From an archaeon (GTDB lineage Archaea > EX4484-52 > WAPT01), in NCBI GenBank assembly GCA_029258795.1, contig JAPDKB010000018.1, positions 1 to 6,649 on the forward strand: a DNA stretch of 6,649 bases, given 5' to 3'. How positions within the stretch are numbered: position 1 is the stretch's first letter; the number at the start of each line of letters is the position of its first letter. Both the position numbers and the translations under genes were made by a program. The notes under the pieces were generated by a model that saw nothing but the letters and a program-made list of their open reading frames with translations, was not told where the DNA came from and did not search any database. This document shows, piece by piece, positions 6,172 through 6,649 of this stretch.

Positions 6172-6275
6172 CTCCCCTCCTGCGTGTTAAAAACAAAAAC
6201 CCCTTCCTCCTTTTCCTCCCTCTCGGGCGGGGAAGGGGTGAGATGGATGAATAGAAAATTTTTACAAGCATTCAT
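6138..6275 (-). CDS. Leader-like small ORF (45 aa), second copy, reading through a terminator
   Basis: The ORF starts MNACKNFLFIHLTPS, shares PEREEKEEGVFVF exactly with the ORF at 3880-3758, then diverges and ends at TGA 6138-6140, overlapping the 579-aa gene start (6171) by 34 nt in another frame. GGAGG lies 5 nt before ATG 6275. The upstream gene stops at 6294, so the ORF could be translated from that mRNA by reinitiation; I see no convincing promoter of its own. As in the other copy, the hairpin terminator lies within the ORF and the ORF frame is offset the same way (2 nt mod 3) from the downstream gene. It is either an attenuator leader or a translated repeat; the paired arrangement favours regulation but does not prove it. 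Confidence 0.4.
   Translation of the reverse strand: MNACKNFLFIHLTPSPPEREEKEEGVFVFNTQEGRCFWFLPLLRL
6186..6238 (-). terminator. Intrinsic terminator/attenuator upstream of the 579-aa gene
   Basis: On the minus strand CCCCTTCC (6238-6231) pairs with GGAAGGGG (6207-6200), followed by TTTTTGTTTTTAA, a strong U-tract. The loop again has CCC-GAGA-GGG. It follows the stop of the partial gene at 6294 and ends only about 6 nt before the GGAGG at 6176-6180 of the next gene. It may serve as a simple terminator for the upstream gene, but its position directly before a ribosome site in the same orientation suggests conditional read-through. Confidence 0.75.
6193..6275 (-). repeat. Leader-terminator module, copy B
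   Basis: Direct repeat of 3798-3880 in the same orientation: 35-nt identical core at 6193-6227, matching stem arm and AGATGGATGA, then an ungapped but more divergent stretch to ATG 6275. Beyond the U-tract the two copies differ, and the distance from leader ATG to downstream ATG is 104 nt here against 116 nt in copy A. Confidence 0.8.
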
Positions 6276-6293
6276 CTCTCCCTCCTTTTTACT

Positions 6294-6649
6294 TCATTTT
6301 ACATTTTCTACCCTGAATACAACTTCAAAGTTCTTGGGCTCCATCTCCTCTATCCAGACAAGATAAAGTCTCCCATCCCGGATAACACCATCAGGATTCC
6401 TTGAAAAATAAGGAGTCTCAATCCTGTGAGTCTCAAACTCATTCCCATCCCAGGCACTCCAGTAAAGATCAGCAGTACTCCCCTCTATCTTCCACCATAA
6501 AAGATAAAGGTCAGAACCATGAAAAAATATCCTGTCAAGCCTCGGCTTACCACACATGGGAAAGGTATCAACAGAAGACCATGAAGTATCCTCCTTGACC
6601 ATATAGGCAATGTTATAAGTCCCAAAACCACAGTGAAAATGAGGATCAT
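6294..6649 (-). CDS. C-terminal end of a secreted propeller-like protein (partial, 117 codons)
   Basis: The frame is open from the window edge to TGA 6294-6296, so the gene begins outside. The visible part has repeated beta-strand units with aromatic cores: TYNIAYMVKEDTSW, SDLYLLWWKIEG, ADLYWSAWDGNEF, and GRLYLVWIEE followed by FEVVFRVENV. Alternating 'lyLvW' strands and 'W..WDG.eF' turns resemble exported BNR/sialidase-like or YVTN-like propeller proteins, but no catalytic residue or named family is recognisable from this fragment. It has no FlgD/T9SS-type sorting tail, unlike the next gene. The stop is followed after 8 nt by the ribosome site of the small ORF at 6275, then by a terminator, which probably ends most transcripts of this gene. 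Confidence 0.75.
   Translation of the reverse strand, partial: DPHFHCGFGTYNIAYMVKEDTSWSSVDTFPMCGKPRLDRIFFHGSDLYLLWWKIEGSTADLYWSAWDGNEFETHRIETPYFSRNPDGVIRDGRLYLVWIEEMEPKNFEVVFRVENVK

Noticed and set aside
6171-6275. Leader fused to the downstream protein by -1 frameshifting
   Set aside because: In copy B the downstream gene's frame has TAA at 6187-6189 before its ATG, and neither copy has a canonical slippery heptamer in the right frame. Copy A is open in that frame, but the paired copy argues against a conserved fusion.
6296-6322. Promoter for copy B (TTGTAT-15 nt-TAAAAT)
   Set aside because: The -35 is poor and the spacer too short; it lies in the 3' end of a coding frame. Read-through from the upstream gene is at least as likely.

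Overview
All recognisable genes lie on the minus strand, so transcription runs from high to low coordinates. The window looks like a stretch of exported and cell-surface protein genes from an uncultured, probably Gram-negative (diderm) bacterium. The evidence is a C-terminal FlgD-like/type IX-style sorting domain, a small putative outer-membrane beta-barrel, and several secreted beta-propeller proteins. Ribosome sites are strong (GGAGG or AGGAGGT), arginine is mostly AGA/AGG and isoleucine often ATA. That codon use, together with the FlgD-like tail, is common in thermophilic candidate phyla such as WOR-3/Hydrothermae, but the assignment is inference; no rRNA or marker gene is present.

Layout in transcription order. 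(1) 6649-6294: the 3' end of a secreted propeller-like protein. (2) 6275-6138: a short leader-like ORF that reads through an intrinsic terminator (about 6186-6238). (3) 6171-4432: a 579-residue PQQ-type propeller protein with an N-terminal Ig-like domain and a C-terminal sorting domain. (4) 4428-3911: a broken locus. It holds a 5' gene stub with a good ribosome site, a roughly 260-275 bp stretch bounded by imperfect inverted repeats (MITE-like), and a remnant of a carbohydrate-binding-type jelly-roll domain. (5) 3930-3902: a near-consensus sigma-70 promoter, followed by a second leader-like ORF (3880-3758) that again runs through a terminator (about 3790-3843). (6) 3764-3189: a 191-residue putative beta-barrel. 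(7) 3192-1: a multidomain lipase/esterase (alpha/beta hydrolase, Ig-like domain, Asp-box propeller, FN3 domains), coupled to gene 6 by an ATGA overlap and still open at the window edge after 1064 codons.

The most unusual signal is a module present twice in the same orientation: ribosome site, short ORF, an 8-bp-stem terminator inside that ORF with a 35-bp exact core, then the ribosome site and start of a surface-protein gene. The terminator sits so close to the downstream start that no promoter fits between them. I infer a transcription attenuator in which translation of the leader would melt the terminator. The competing explanation is a dispersed palindromic repeat that happens to carry a terminator.

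No tRNA, rRNA, CRISPR array, transposase gene or replication origin was seen. Every plus-strand open frame looks like a shadow or chance frame.
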